From positions 62,001 through 126,000 of the forward strand of contig NZ_MVID01000006.1 of NCBI RefSeq assembly GCF_002086815.1: DNA of 64,000 nt, read 5' to 3'. Made by a program: the position numbers and the translations under genes. Origin of the DNA: Mycolicibacterium parafortuitum. Lineage in GTDB: Bacteria > Actinomycetota > Actinomycetes > Mycobacteriales > Mycobacteriaceae. The notes under the pieces were generated by a model. It ran no database searches, was not told the origin of the DNA, and saw only the letters and a list, made by a program, of their open reading frames with translations. Shown here piece after piece: positions 35,459-44,298 of the stretch (its first letter is position 1; the number at the start of each line of letters is the position of its first letter).

Positions 35459-36111
35459 GACGTGACCTCCTCCGGCTCCTGCCCGCGAATGAAACCACGG
35501 TCGCGGGCCACACCGGCCAACAACTCGCGAAGTTGGCGCCTGCCGCGGTGCAGCCGCGACATCACCGTTCCGATCGGGGTGTCCATGATCTCGGCGATCT
35601 CCTTGTACGGGAAGCCCTCGACGTCGGCGTAGTACACCGCCATCCTGAATTCCTCCGGCAGCGCCTGCAGGGCTTCCTTGATCTCACTGTCGGGCAGCAG
35701 CTCCAGCGCCTCGACCTCCGCCGACCTCAGACCGGTCGACGAATGTTCGGCGTTGGCGGCCAGTTGCCAGTCGGTGATCTCCTCGGTGGGGTACTCGGCA
35801 GGCTGGCGCTGCTTCTTGCGGTAGCTGTTGATGTAGGTGTTGGTCAGGATGCGGTACAGCCAGGCCTTCAGGTTGGTCCCCTCGCGGAACGAGCGGAAGC
35901 CTGAGTAGGCCTTGACCATCGTCTCCTGCAGCAGGTCCTCGGCGTCGGCAGGATTGCGCGTCATCCGCAACGCGCCGCCGTAGAGCTGGTCGAGCAGCGG
36001 AATGGCATCGCGTTCGAACCGGGCGGTCAGCTCCGCATCGGTCTCGTCGCGGGCCGGGACCGCGTCGGCGTCCAGGGTGACCTCAGCAGCCAACCCGTTG
36101 GTGTCGGTCAT
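35455..36111 (-). CDS. sigH: SigH, ECF sigma factor for oxidative/heat stress
   Basis: This 218 aa ECF sigma factor has region 2 ([39 protein letters not shown]) and region 4 ([28 protein letters not shown]). It is nearly identical in its core to M. tuberculosis SigH, which drives thioredoxin and heat-shock genes. The start chosen is the ATG at 36111 (MTDTNG). Earlier ATGs at 36207 and 36210 and others would give longer N-terminal extensions. A SigH-type promoter lies about 200 bp upstream, which suggests autoregulation. Confidence 0.94.
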   Translation of the reverse strand: MTDTNGLAAEVTLDADAVPARDETDAELTARFERDAIPLLDQLYGGALRMTRNPADAEDLLQETMVKAYSGFRSFREGTNLKAWLYRILTNTYINSYRKKQRQPAEYPTEEITDWQLAANAEHSSTGLRSAEVEALELLPDSEIKEALQALPEEFRMAVYYADVEGFPYKEIAEIMDTPIGTVMSRLHRGRRQLRELLAGVARDRGFIRGQEPEEVTS

Positions 36112-36290
36112 CGTGGGGAACACCGTCCCTTCTGTAGCGGCGCCGCCGATCACATCCAGTACGAGTACCGGACGCGATGGGGCTCTCGTGGCCATCACTG
36201 GCACCATCAATCCCCTCTCCAGATCCTAGAGGCTGACACCGACTACCGACGGTGACCGACCCGTGCCGGTCCATCACAGCTGTGCAGAAC

Positions 36291-36318
36291 AACAGCGCAG
36301 ATGTCGCAGGTTGTTCCC
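36291..36318 (-). promoter_or_regulatory. Candidate SigH-type (autoregulated) promoter of sigH
   Basis: On the minus strand GGGAACA (36312-36318) is followed after 18 bp by GTT (36291-36293, in CTGTTGTT). This matches the GGAAC...GTT class used by SigH/SigE and lies upstream of sigH. Spacing between GGAAC and GTT is 19 bp. Confidence 0.6.
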
Positions 36319-36364
36319 ACCGGCGGCCTCGCCGGCCCGCAGCCGGGGAATCTAGGCTGGCGCG

Positions 36365-36856
36365 GTGGCGAAAGCAGCGACACCGGCGATCGCGGCACTG
36401 GTTGCCGCGGGCGTGCCGCACGAGGTGGTGCAGTACCGGCACGATCCCCGCACCGAGTCGTTCGGCGAGGAGGCGGTCAACGAACTCGCCCGCGCCGGCG
36501 GGCTGGCGCCCGAACAGATCTTCAAGACGCTGGTCGTCGCGTTACCGAAGGGGCTCGGCGTCGCGGTGTTGCCCGTCCCGTCGAAGCTGTCACTGAAGGC
36601 CGCGGCCGCGGCGCTCGGCGCCCCCAAGGCCACGATGGCCGACCCGGCCGACGCGCAGCGCTCGTCGGGCTACGTCGTCGGCGGCATCTCACCGCTCGGA
36701 CAGCGCAAGGCCCTGCCGACCGTCGTCGACGCATCGGCACTGCGCTGGGACCGGGTGTTGTGCAGCGCGGGCAAGCGCGGATTGGACATCGCGCTGGATC
36801 CTCGGGACCTGGTGCGACTGACGAATGGCGTCACCGCCGACATCTGCGCGTCCTAG
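36365..36856 (+). CDS. YbaK/EbsC-type aminoacyl-tRNA deacylase
   Basis: This 163 aa protein belongs to the YbaK/ProX editing-domain family that hydrolyses mischarged Cys-tRNA(Pro). It shows the FKTLVVALPKGLGVAVLPV segment with the family lysine, GGISPLGQRKALPTVVD and a C-terminal RGLDIALDPRDL. A GTG at 36365 is the likely start. It is divergent from sigH and shares its upstream region, and lies upstream of the SDR gene with a 10-bp gap. It matches the Rv3224A/B position. Confidence 0.85.
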   Translation: MAKAATPAIAALVAAGVPHEVVQYRHDPRTESFGEEAVNELARAGGLAPEQIFKTLVVALPKGLGVAVLPVPSKLSLKAAAAALGAPKATMADPADAQRSSGYVVGGISPLGQRKALPTVVDASALRWDRVLCSAGKRGLDIALDPRDLVRLTNGVTADICAS

Positions 36857-36866
36857 GGTGGGGCGC

Positions 36867-37712
36867 ATGTCTCTTGCCGGAAAGACCATGTTCATCTCGG
36901 GCGCCAGCCGAGGAATCGGGCTGGCCATCGCCAAACGGGTCGCGGCCGACGGGGCCAATATCGCGCTCGTCGCCAAAACCGCCGAGCCGCACCCGAAGCT
37001 GCCGGGCACCGTCTACACCGCGGCCAAGGAGATCGAGGAGGTCGGCGGCCAGGCGTTGCCCATCGTCGGGGACGTCCGCGACGGCGAGTCGGTGGCCGCG
37101 GCCGTCGCGCAGGCGGTCGAGCAGTTCGGCGGCATCGACATCTGTGTCAACAACGCGTCGGCGATCAATCTCGGGTCGATCGAAGAGGTGCCGCTCAAGC
37201 GCTTCGACCTGATGAACGGCATCCAGGTGCGCGGCACCTACGCGGTGTCGCAGGCCTGCATCCCGCACATGAAGGGCCGCGAGAACCCGCACATCCTGAC
37301 GCTGTCGCCGCCCATCCTGCTGGAATCCAAATGGCTGCGCCCGACTCCGTACATGATGGCCAAGTTCGGGATGACGTTGTGCGCGTTGGGGATCGCCGAG
37401 GAGATGAAGGACGCCGGGATCGCGTCGAACACGCTGTGGCCGCGCACCATGGTCGCCACCGCCGCGGTGCAGAACCTCCTCGGCGGCGACGAGTCGATGG
37501 CGCGCTCACGCAAGCCCGAGGTGTATTCCGATGCGGCATACGCGATCCTGACCAAACCGTCGAGCTTCACCGGCAACACGCTGCTGTGCGAGGACGTGCT
37601 GCTGGAGGCCGGCGTCACCGACCTCTCAGTGTACGACTGCATCCCGGGTTCCGATCTCGGCGTGGACTTCTGGGTCGACTCGGCCAACCCGCCCGGCTAC
37701 ACCGGGCCGTAA
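36867..37712 (+). CDS. Short-chain dehydrogenase (HSDL2-like)
   Basis: This 281 aa SDR has the cofactor motif GASRGIG near residue 13, the NNAS motif and the active-site pair Tyr-x3-Lys (YMMAK). The C-terminal part resembles the hydroxysteroid dehydrogenase-like 2 (HSDL2) group. The substrate is unknown (Rv3224 position). The ATG at 36867 lies 10 bp after the YbaK stop, so both are probably in one transcript. A palindromic element follows the stop by 18 bp. Confidence 0.88.
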   Translation: MSLAGKTMFISGASRGIGLAIAKRVAADGANIALVAKTAEPHPKLPGTVYTAAKEIEEVGGQALPIVGDVRDGESVAAAVAQAVEQFGGIDICVNNASAINLGSIEEVPLKRFDLMNGIQVRGTYAVSQACIPHMKGRENPHILTLSPPILLESKWLRPTPYMMAKFGMTLCALGIAEEMKDAGIASNTLWPRTMVATAAVQNLLGGDESMARSRKPEVYSDAAYAILTKPSSFTGNTLLCEDVLLEAGVTDLSVYDCIPGSDLGVDFWVDSANPPGYTGP

Positions 37713-37730
37713 CCACCGCCGGTTTCGCCG

Positions 37731-37788
37731 CGAAATATCATTCCGGGCTGCGCGTTCGGCGCGAACCACGACCCGGAATGATATTTCG
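37731..37788. repeat. Dispersed palindrome, copy 1
   Basis: A perfect 17-bp inverted repeat (arms 37731-37747 and 37772-37788; core CGAAATATCATTCCGGG) with a 24-nt loop lies downstream of the SDR gene. The same arms recur at 56799-56860. Loops differ but share a CGAACCAC segment. No coding or T-tract explains it. Confidence 0.85.
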
Positions 37789-37878
37789 CTCCGCTCAACC
37801 CGCGCGGGGCTCAACCCGCGCGAGGCTCAAGCCGGGCGGAGCGCACCGATGACGTCGCGATCGTGGCACGCTGAGCGG

Positions 37879-38655
37879 GTGGCTACCCCGACATTCTGGT
37901 CCTCCGGCCGTTACGACGCGGTCGGTGAGCGCATCGCCCCGATCGCCGGGCAGGTCGTCGACGCCGCCGCCTCACGACATCCGCTGCGCGACGCCGCGGT
38001 GGTCGATCTGGCGTGCGGGACCGGCAGCGCGGCGCTTTCCGCCGCGGCCCGCGGCGCGCAGGTGACCGGTGTCGACCTGACACCCGAACTCCTCGAGATC
38101 GCGGCGGGACGCGACGGCGCCTCCTCGGTGCGGTGGCACACCGGCGATGCGTCGGACACCGGCCTGCCCGCCGCGTCCTTCGATGTGGCGGTGTCGAACA
38201 TGGGCACCGTATTCGTCGACCCCGAAAAGCAGGTCGCCGAGCTGATCCGCCTTCTCAAACCCGGTGGCGTGCTCGCGTTCTCGTCGTGGGTGCGCGACAC
38301 CCACAATCCCCTGTTCGATCCGGTGATCGCCGTGCTCGGCCCGCCCGCGGCGTCGGCGTTCTCCCCCGATCAGTGGGGCGATGCAGACATCGCCACCGAA
38401 CGGCTCAGTGCCTTCGACGACGTCGACATCGTGCGGGGCCGGCACCGCTGGGAGTTCGAGTCGATGGCCGCGGCGATGCATTTCCTGACCGCCGAGTCAC
38501 CGATGCACGTCGAAACGTTCCGGCGCGCCGAACCGCGGCAACGCGACCGTCTCGCAGCCGAATTCGAGCAGGCGATGCGACCGCACCTGGACGCGTCCGG
38601 GACCGTCGCGTTCACGTCGTCCTACGCGGTCATCACCGCAGTACTGCGGGGATGA
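37879..38655 (+). CDS. Class I SAM-dependent methyltransferase
   Basis: This 258 aa protein is a class I methyltransferase with motif I VDLACGTGSAAL, the acidic strand GVDLTPELLEIA and the post-motif LKPGGVLAFSSW. It resembles small-molecule methyltransferases of the Methyltransf_11 group; the substrate is unknown. The GTG at 37879 is preferred because family members begin with TPTFWSSGRYD; an ATG at 37849 would add 10 residues. It converges on the second methyltransferase gene with a 4-bp gap. No clear M. tuberculosis counterpart comes to mind at this position. Confidence 0.75.
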   Translation: MATPTFWSSGRYDAVGERIAPIAGQVVDAAASRHPLRDAAVVDLACGTGSAALSAAARGAQVTGVDLTPELLEIAAGRDGASSVRWHTGDASDTGLPAASFDVAVSNMGTVFVDPEKQVAELIRLLKPGGVLAFSSWVRDTHNPLFDPVIAVLGPPAASAFSPDQWGDADIATERLSAFDDVDIVRGRHRWEFESMAAAMHFLTAESPMHVETFRRAEPRQRDRLAAEFEQAMRPHLDASGTVAFTSSYAVITAVLRG

Positions 38656-38659
38656 CGGG

Positions 38660-40168
38660 TCACTGCGCCTGGTAGAGGATGCCGCGCCCGATCGCCTCGC
38701 GGACCACCGGCATCGCCGCCTCGGCCAGCGCCGCGCTGTCCACCCCGTGGTAGCCGGCCAGCAGGTCGATCAGGGTGCCCAGCGGCACCTCGCCGCGGCA
38801 GCCCGCGAACAACGCCCGTGACACCTCGTCGACCCCGATGACCGCGGCGGGCCCGCCCGGACGGCGCACCGCGGCGCCGACGACCTGCCATCCGTCCGGC
38901 CCCGGCAGGGACTGTTCCTCCAGGAACACCGGCGCGGTGGACAGCTTGGTGCCCAGCAGCGCGTCGTCGGTCATGTCGTGCAGGTATTCGCGGCGGGCGA
39001 AGAACGCGTCGACCTCGGGGCCGGTCAGCGCCTCGTCGGCGCCGGTGATCTCTTCCAGGATGTGCTCGGGTGCGCGGTGCTCGCCTGGGCGCGGCGCCCG
39101 CAAAGTGATCATGCCCATGCCGATCCCGGCGATGCCTTCGGCGTCGAACCAGTCCAGCCATTGCCCGCCGCGGCGGGCCGCCCGCTCCGGTGACTCCCCG
39201 GCATCGGTGGTCCACAGCGATACGTAGCTGACCGGATCGGCGAACTCGCGTTGCACCACCCAGGCGTGCAACCCGGTATCGGCCAGCCAGCCGCGCACCC
39301 GCTGCTGCCAGTTCTCGGGGTCACGCACGATCCAGTTCGCCATGATCTGGGCGGTGCCGCCCGGTGCGAGATGGTCGGCGGCCTGTTCGATCAGCGTCTG
39401 ACACAGCGCATCTCCGGCCATCCCCGAGTCCCGGTAGATGTAGTCCAGTGCGCCGGTGCCCACCACGAACGGCGGGTTGGACACGATCAGGTCGAAGCGT
39501 TCACCGGCGACGGGTTCGAACATGCTGCCGCAGCGCAGATCCCACGACATGCCGTTGAGCCGCGCGGTGGCGGCGGCCAGGGTGAGGGCGCGCGGATTGG
39601 TGTCGGTGGCGACGATCTCGTCGCAGTGGGCGTCGAGGTGCAGCGCCTGGATACCGCATCCGGTGCCGAGGTCGAGTGCCCGCGCGACCGGGTTGCGGAT
39701 GACGGCGTGGGCCAGGGACACCGACGCGCCGCCGATGCCGAGCACATGGTCGCGGCGCAGCGGCCCGGCGCGCATCGCGGCGTCCTGGTCGGAGACGACG
39801 AGGAAGTCGCGGGCGCCGTCGCTGGTCGGACGGATGTCCAGCGCAGCACGCATTGCACCGTCGGCGGCCGGCTCGACCACGCCGTTGTCGACCAGCGCGG
39901 TGATTGCGGCGGTGGGCAGGGCCTGCGCGACGCGGTCGGCGGGTTCGTCGACGCCGAGCAGGAACAGCCGCACCAGCGTGGCGAGCCGTTGCCGGTCGGC
40001 GGTGGCGCGCTCGGTGACGCGCAGCGCCGACCACCACTGGCCGCGGCTGAACGCGGCACCGGCGTCGGCGCCGAGCAGGTCGGCGACGCCGTCGGTGGTG
40101 TAGTCGGCGGCGCGCATGTCGGCGGCCAGGGCGTCGACGACGGCGCCGGAGTGCAGTGGGTCGGTCAA
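38660..40168 (-). CDS. SAM methyltransferase with NPPF motif (DUF7059-type)
   Basis: This 502 aa protein has a winged-helix-like N-terminal half (1-170) followed by a methyltransferase domain. Motif I is ALDLGTGCGIQAL, motif IV is SNPPFVV, the signature of amine N-methyltransferases (PrmC/HemK-like), and a C-terminal 150-residue extension follows. It may modify a protein or RNA. The TTG start at 40168 overlaps the SRAP stop as TTGA, so the two are translationally coupled. The reading frame is open far upstream in the shadow of the SRAP gene. Confidence 0.78.
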   Translation of the reverse strand: MTDPLHSGAVVDALAADMRAADYTTDGVADLLGADAGAAFSRGQWWSALRVTERATADRQRLATLVRLFLLGVDEPADRVAQALPTAAITALVDNGVVEPAADGAMRAALDIRPTSDGARDFLVVSDQDAAMRAGPLRRDHVLGIGGASVSLAHAVIRNPVARALDLGTGCGIQALHLDAHCDEIVATDTNPRALTLAAATARLNGMSWDLRCGSMFEPVAGERFDLIVSNPPFVVGTGALDYIYRDSGMAGDALCQTLIEQAADHLAPGGTAQIMANWIVRDPENWQQRVRGWLADTGLHAWVVQREFADPVSYVSLWTTDAGESPERAARRGGQWLDWFDAEGIAGIGMGMITLRAPRPGEHRAPEHILEEITGADEALTGPEVDAFFARREYLHDMTDDALLGTKLSTAPVFLEEQSLPGPDGWQVVGAAVRRPGGPAAVIGVDEVSRALFAGCRGEVPLGTLIDLLAGYHGVDSAALAEAAMPVVREAIGRGILYQAQ

Positions 40169-40920
40169 AGCAGGGTGCCTTGCTCGGCCTGCGGGGCGGC
40201 CGGCTCGATCAGCTCGGGGCCGTTGTTGCGGACGTTGTTGACCAGCGTGGACACCTCGCGGATCTCGATGCGGTCCAGGTCGCCGTGGCCGCGCAGCAGC
40301 CCTTCGTCGATCGGCGCGTCCGGGTCCAGCCAGCGGTCCCAGTCGTCGGCGCTGATCGTCAGCGGCATCCGGTCGTGAATGTCGGCGAGTTGCGCCGCCG
40401 CGTCGGTGGTGATGATGGTGCAGCTCAGTAGCGGTTTGGCGTCCTTGGGCGCGCCCTTGGGCCGCCACGTCGACCACAGCCCCGCCATGAACAGCGGTTC
40501 GCCGTCGCCGGCGTACATGTAGAAGGGCGTTTTGGCGCCCTTCTGACCCTTCCACTCGTACCAGCCGTCCATCGGGACCAGGCACCGCTTCGCCTTCGCC
40601 GAGCTGCGGAACGCCGGGGACGACGTGACCTTGTCAGCACGGGCGTTGATCAGCAGCGGACCGCTCTTGGTGTCGGGCCCGCCGTCGTCGGCGGACTTCG
40701 CCCACGGCGGCACCAGGCCCCAGCGCATCAGCCGCACCCGCCGGGTCGACTCGTCGTCGGGATCGGTGTGGCGCTTCACCACGGTGGCCACCGTGGTCGT
40801 CGGCGCCACGTTGTAGTTCGGTGACGGCGGCCCGGCCTTCTCGGAGGTTGCCTCGTCGATTGCCTTGATCTTCTCCGCCAGCAGTGCCGGATCAGTGGTC
40901 ACCGCGAATCGCCCGCACAT
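40165..40920 (-). CDS. SRAP/HMCES-family abasic-site protein
   Basis: This 251 aa protein is an SOS response-associated peptidase (SRAP, YedK/HMCES) family member. It has Cys2 (MCGRF), which forms the covalent DNA-protein crosslink at abasic sites in single-stranded DNA, and the conserved NARADK, WYEW and HDRMP motifs. It corresponds to Rv3226c. It is divergent from aroA with about 45 bp between start codons, and coupled to the downstream methyltransferase gene by a TTGA overlap. Confidence 0.93.
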   Translation of the reverse strand: MCGRFAVTTDPALLAEKIKAIDEATSEKAGPPSPNYNVAPTTTVATVVKRHTDPDDESTRRVRLMRWGLVPPWAKSADDGGPDTKSGPLLINARADKVTSSPAFRSSAKAKRCLVPMDGWYEWKGQKGAKTPFYMYAGDGEPLFMAGLWSTWRPKGAPKDAKPLLSCTIITTDAAAQLADIHDRMPLTISADDWDRWLDPDAPIDEGLLRGHGDLDRIEIREVSTLVNNVRNNGPELIEPAAPQAEQGTLL

Positions 40921-40965
40921 GACCCCATGGTGGCAGAAAGTCCCGACAGGCCAGAATGGACAACC

Positions 40966-42267
40966 GTGAGCAACTGGCCGGCCCCGTCGACGTCCACCCC
41001 CGTCCACGCGACCGTGACCGTGCCCGGTTCGAAATCCCAGACCAACCGTGCGTTGGTGCTGGCCGCGCTGGCCGTCGCCGACGGCCCCTCGACGGTCAGC
41101 GGGGCGCTGCGCAGCCGCGACACCGACCTGATGATCGGGGCACTGGAGGCGCTCGGCATCACCGTCGAGGCGTCCGACACCGACGCCACCGAACTGACCA
41201 TCAGCGGCGCGCTGGCCCCCCGCCCCGACGCCACGATCGACTGCGGCCTGGCCGGCACCGTGCTGCGGTTCGTGCCGCCGGTCGCCGCGCTGAGCGCCGA
41301 GACGGTCACCTTCGACGGTGACGAGCAGGCCCGGTCCCGGCCGATCGCCCCGCTGCTGGACGCGCTGCGCGGGCTCGGCGTGGACATCGACGGCGACGGC
41401 CTCCCGTTCGTCGTGCGGGGCCGCGGGTCGGTGTGCGGCGGGACGGTCGAGATCGACGCATCGGGATCGTCGCAGTTCGTGTCCGGCCTGCTGCTCTCCG
41501 GCGCCGGGTTCACCGACGGGCTGACGATCGTGCACACCGGCGAGTCCGTGCCGTCGGCGCCGCACATCGCGATGACGGTGACGATGCTGCGCGAGGCCGG
41601 CGTCGACGTCGACGACAGCACTCCCGCCCGCTGGCAGGTGTCTCCCGGCACGGTCGGGGCGCGGCACTGGGTCATCGAACCCGACCTGTCGAACTCTGTA
41701 CCGTTCCTGGCCGCCGCCGTGGTCAGCGGCGGCGCGGTGCGCATCACCGGCTGGCCGACGGTCAGCATCCAGCCCGCCGAGACGATCCTGTCGATTCTGT
41801 CCAGTCTGGAATGCGAAGTGCACAAAGGCAGTTCGTTCCTCGAAGTGAAGGGCGCGACGACGTACGGCGGCATCGACGTCGACCTGCGCGACGTCGGGGA
41901 GCTGGCACCGTCGGTGGCGGCGATGGCCGCACTCGCGGCGCCGGGGTCGGTGTCGCGGCTGCGTGGGATCGCGCATCTGCGCGGGCACGAGACCGACCGG
42001 CTGGCCGCGCTGAGCGCCGAGATCAACGGCATCGGCGGGCAGTGCGAGGAGACCGAGGACGGCCTGGTCATCACGGCCCGGCAGATGCACGGCGGAACGT
42101 GGAAGTCCTACGCCGACCACCGGATGGCCACCGCCGGCGCGATCATCGGCCTGCGGGTGCCCGGCATCGAGGTCGAGGACATCGGCACCACCGGCAAGAC
42201 ACTGCCCGACTTCCCGAAGATGTGGGCGGACATGCTCGGCGGCCAGACCGACCAGGTCAACGCTTGA
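40966..42267 (+). CDS. aroA: EPSP synthase AroA
   Basis: This 433 aa protein is 5-enolpyruvylshikimate-3-phosphate synthase, the sixth shikimate-pathway enzyme. It has [33 protein letters not shown] and the C-terminal [12 protein letters not shown] motif. The GTG at 40966 (VSNWPAPS) matches the M. tuberculosis AroA N terminus. An ATG at 40927 would add 13 residues and leave only 6 bp to the divergent SRAP start. It corresponds to Rv3227. Its stop overlaps the rsgA TTG start. Confidence 0.94.
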   Translation: MSNWPAPSTSTPVHATVTVPGSKSQTNRALVLAALAVADGPSTVSGALRSRDTDLMIGALEALGITVEASDTDATELTISGALAPRPDATIDCGLAGTVLRFVPPVAALSAETVTFDGDEQARSRPIAPLLDALRGLGVDIDGDGLPFVVRGRGSVCGGTVEIDASGSSQFVSGLLLSGAGFTDGLTIVHTGESVPSAPHIAMTVTMLREAGVDVDDSTPARWQVSPGTVGARHWVIEPDLSNSVPFLAAAVVSGGAVRITGWPTVSIQPAETILSILSSLECEVHKGSSFLEVKGATTYGGIDVDLRDVGELAPSVAAMAALAAPGSVSRLRGIAHLRGHETDRLAALSAEINGIGGQCEETEDGLVITARQMHGGTWKSYADHRMATAGAIIGLRVPGIEVEDIGTTGKTLPDFPKMWADMLGGQTDQVNA

Positions 42268-43247
42268 GCCGACGCGAGTACGACGAATCCGACGTCCGGG
42301 TACGTCCCGGACGGGGTTCGCGGCCGCGTACCAAGACCCGTCCCGAGCACGCCGACGCGGAGCACGCGATGGTGGTGACGGTCGACCGCGGGCGGTGGGG
42401 TTGTGTGCTCGGCGGTGACCCGGAGCGGCGGGTGACGGCGATGCGGGCGCGGGAGCTGGGCCGCACCCCGATCGTGGTCGGCGACGAGGTGGATGTCGTC
42501 GGCGACCTGTCCGGCCGGACCGACACGCTGGCCCGTATCGTGCGCCGCGGTGAACGCCGAACGGTGTTGCGCCGCACCGCCGATGACACCGATCCGACCG
42601 AACGCGTCGTCGTCGCCAACGCCGACCAGCTGCTGATCGTCGTGGCGCTGGCCGACCCTCCCCCGCGCACCGGGCTGGTGGAGCGCGCCCTGATCGCGGC
42701 GTACGCCGGCGGGCTGACCCCGATCCTGTGCCTGACCAAGACCGATCTGGCGCCCGCCGAACCGTTCGCCGAGCAGTTCCGCGATCTGGACCTGACGATC
42801 ACCACGGCCGGCCGCAACGACCCGCTGGAGAACGTCGGCGCACTGCTGGCCGGAAAGGTCACCGCGCTGCTGGGACATTCCGGGGTCGGCAAGTCCACAT
42901 TGGTGAATCGGCTTGTGCCGCAGGCTGATCGGGCTACCGGCGCGGTGACCGACATCGGCAGGGGCCGCCACACGTCCACCCAGTCGGTGGCGTTGCCGTT
43001 ACAGTTCGGCGGCTGGGTGATCGACACCCCGGGGATCCGGTCGTTCGGGCTGGCCCACATCGAACCCGACGACGTGGTGATGGCGTTCTCCGACCTCGCC
43101 GACGCGATCGACGACTGCCCGCGCGGCTGCGGCCACATGGGCCCGCCCGCCGACCCGGAGTGCGCCCTGGACACGCTGACCGGCGCGGCCGAAAGCCGCG
43201 TCCACGCCGCGCGCAGGCTGCTCGCGGCGTTGCGCGAGGGCTCCTGA
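42264..43247 (+). CDS. rsgA: RsgA, ribosome-assembly GTPase
   Basis: This 327 aa protein is a circularly permuted GTPase with motifs in the order G4 (LTKTD), G1 (GHSGVGKST) and G3 (DTPG). It has an OB-fold N terminus and a C-terminal zinc-binding segment [10 protein letters not shown] with a later cysteine. RsgA helps the maturation of the 30S subunit (Rv3228). The start is a TTG at 42264 overlapping the aroA TGA as TTGA, so translation is coupled. N-terminal residues 1-35 are charged and repetitive. Confidence 0.92.
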   Translation: MSRREYDESDVRVRPGRGSRPRTKTRPEHADAEHAMVVTVDRGRWGCVLGGDPERRVTAMRARELGRTPIVVGDEVDVVGDLSGRTDTLARIVRRGERRTVLRRTADDTDPTERVVVANADQLLIVVALADPPPRTGLVERALIAAYAGGLTPILCLTKTDLAPAEPFAEQFRDLDLTITTAGRNDPLENVGALLAGKVTALLGHSGVGKSTLVNRLVPQADRATGAVTDIGRGRHTSTQSVALPLQFGGWVIDTPGIRSFGLAHIEPDDVVMAFSDLADAIDDCPRGCGHMGPPADPECALDTLTGAAESRVHAARRLLAALREGS

Positions 43248-43311
43248 GCGCCGCGCCCGATGGCATTACGCGGACTCTCAGCTGCCTCGAAAGCGCGCCG
43301 CACGCACGCGC

Positions 43312-43335
43312 GGAACAATGGTCTGCGGCGGGGTT
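43312..43335 (+). promoter_or_regulatory. Candidate stress-sigma promoter before the aldo/keto reductase
   Basis: GGAACA (43312-43317) and GTT (43333-43335) are separated by 16 bp after GGAAC and lie about 50 bp before the reductase TTG start. The element resembles the SigH/SigE class seen upstream of sigH in this window, but the spacing is shorter and the match is weak. Confidence 0.35.
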
Positions 43336-43386
43336 TGCAGTACAGCCCGACAGGGCACGCTGTCCGGGCGAACAAGGAGGAAGAAG

Positions 43387-44232
43387 TTGACAAACGTTCC
43401 ATCGATCACGTTGAACGACGGCGCGAGCATCCCGCAGTTGGGGTTCGGCGTCTATCAGGTGCCGCCCGAGGACACCGCCGCCACGGTCCAGCAGGCCCTC
43501 GAGGTCGGTTACCGCCACATCGACACCGCCGAGATGTATCAGAACGAGAAGGGTGTCGGTGAGGGCATCCGCAATTCCGGCATCGCCCGCGAGGACGTGT
43601 TCGTCACCAGCAAGCTGAACAACGGGTTCCACAAGCCCGACGACGCACGCCGCGCCTTCGACCAGACCCTCAAGGCGCTCGGCTTCGACTACGTCGACCT
43701 GTTCCTGATCCACTGGCCGCTGCCGACCCTATACGACGGTGACTACGTCTCGACGTGGAAGGCGTTGGAGGAGTTCAAGAAAGACGGCCGCGCCCGCAGC
43801 ATCGGGGTGTCGAACTTTCAGGTTCCGCATCTGGAGAAGCTGGCGCAGGAGACCGACACCGTACCCGCGGTGAATCAGATCGAGGTGCATCCGTACTTCG
43901 CCAACAACGAGGTCCGCGCGTACGGCAAGGAACACAGCATCGCGACCGAGGCCTGGTCACCGATCGCGCAGGGCAAGGTGCTCGACGACCCGGTGATCAC
44001 CCGGATCGCGGAGGCCACCGGTAAGTCACCGGCGCAGGTCGTGCTGCGTTGGCACATCCAGCGCGGCGACATCGTCTTCCCGAAATCGGTGACGCTGCAA
44101 CGGATCAAGGACAACTTCGCGCTGTTCGACTTCGAACTCGGTGACGAGGACGTCGATGCGATCTCGGCGTTGGACAACGGCGAGTCCGGGCGGATCGGAC
44201 CGAACCCGGACACGTTCGACTACGTCCCGTAA
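43387..44232 (+). CDS. Aldo/keto reductase
   Basis: This 281 aa protein is an NADPH-dependent aldo/keto reductase. It has DTAEMYQNEKGVG with the catalytic tyrosine, the lysine in FVTSKLNN, the histidine in LIHWPLPT and IVFPKSVTLQRIKDN for NADPH binding. It probably reduces aldehydes such as methylglyoxal. The TTG start at 43387 follows an AAGGAGG site 6 bp upstream. No direct counterpart is placed here in M. tuberculosis as I recall. It is convergent with desA3 across a stem-loop. Confidence 0.9.
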   Translation: MTNVPSITLNDGASIPQLGFGVYQVPPEDTAATVQQALEVGYRHIDTAEMYQNEKGVGEGIRNSGIAREDVFVTSKLNNGFHKPDDARRAFDQTLKALGFDYVDLFLIHWPLPTLYDGDYVSTWKALEEFKKDGRARSIGVSNFQVPHLEKLAQETDTVPAVNQIEVHPYFANNEVRAYGKEHSIATEAWSPIAQGKVLDDPVITRIAEATGKSPAQVVLRWHIQRGDIVFPKSVTLQRIKDNFALFDFELGDEDVDAISALDNGESGRIGPNPDTFDYVP

Positions 44233-44242
44233 CAAAAGAGGT

Positions 44243-44291
44243 GAGGCTGCGTCGAAGGCCGGAAAGCGGAACCGACCCTCGACGCAGCCTC
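44243..44291 (-). terminator. Terminator between aldo/keto reductase and desA3
   Basis: A 13-bp perfect stem (arm GAGGCTGCGTCGA, 44243-44255; partner 44279-44291) has a 23-nt loop. On the minus strand it is followed by CTCTTTTGTT, a U-rich tail, so it best serves desA3, with the reductase gene on the other strand. Confidence 0.75.
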
Positions 44292-44298
44292 AGAGCAC

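Noticed and set aside
37713..38659. Methyltransferase at 37879 as a horizontally acquired cargo with the palindrome as its boundary
   Set aside because: Base composition and codon use look like the neighbours and there is only one palindrome copy at this site, so no bracketed island is seen.
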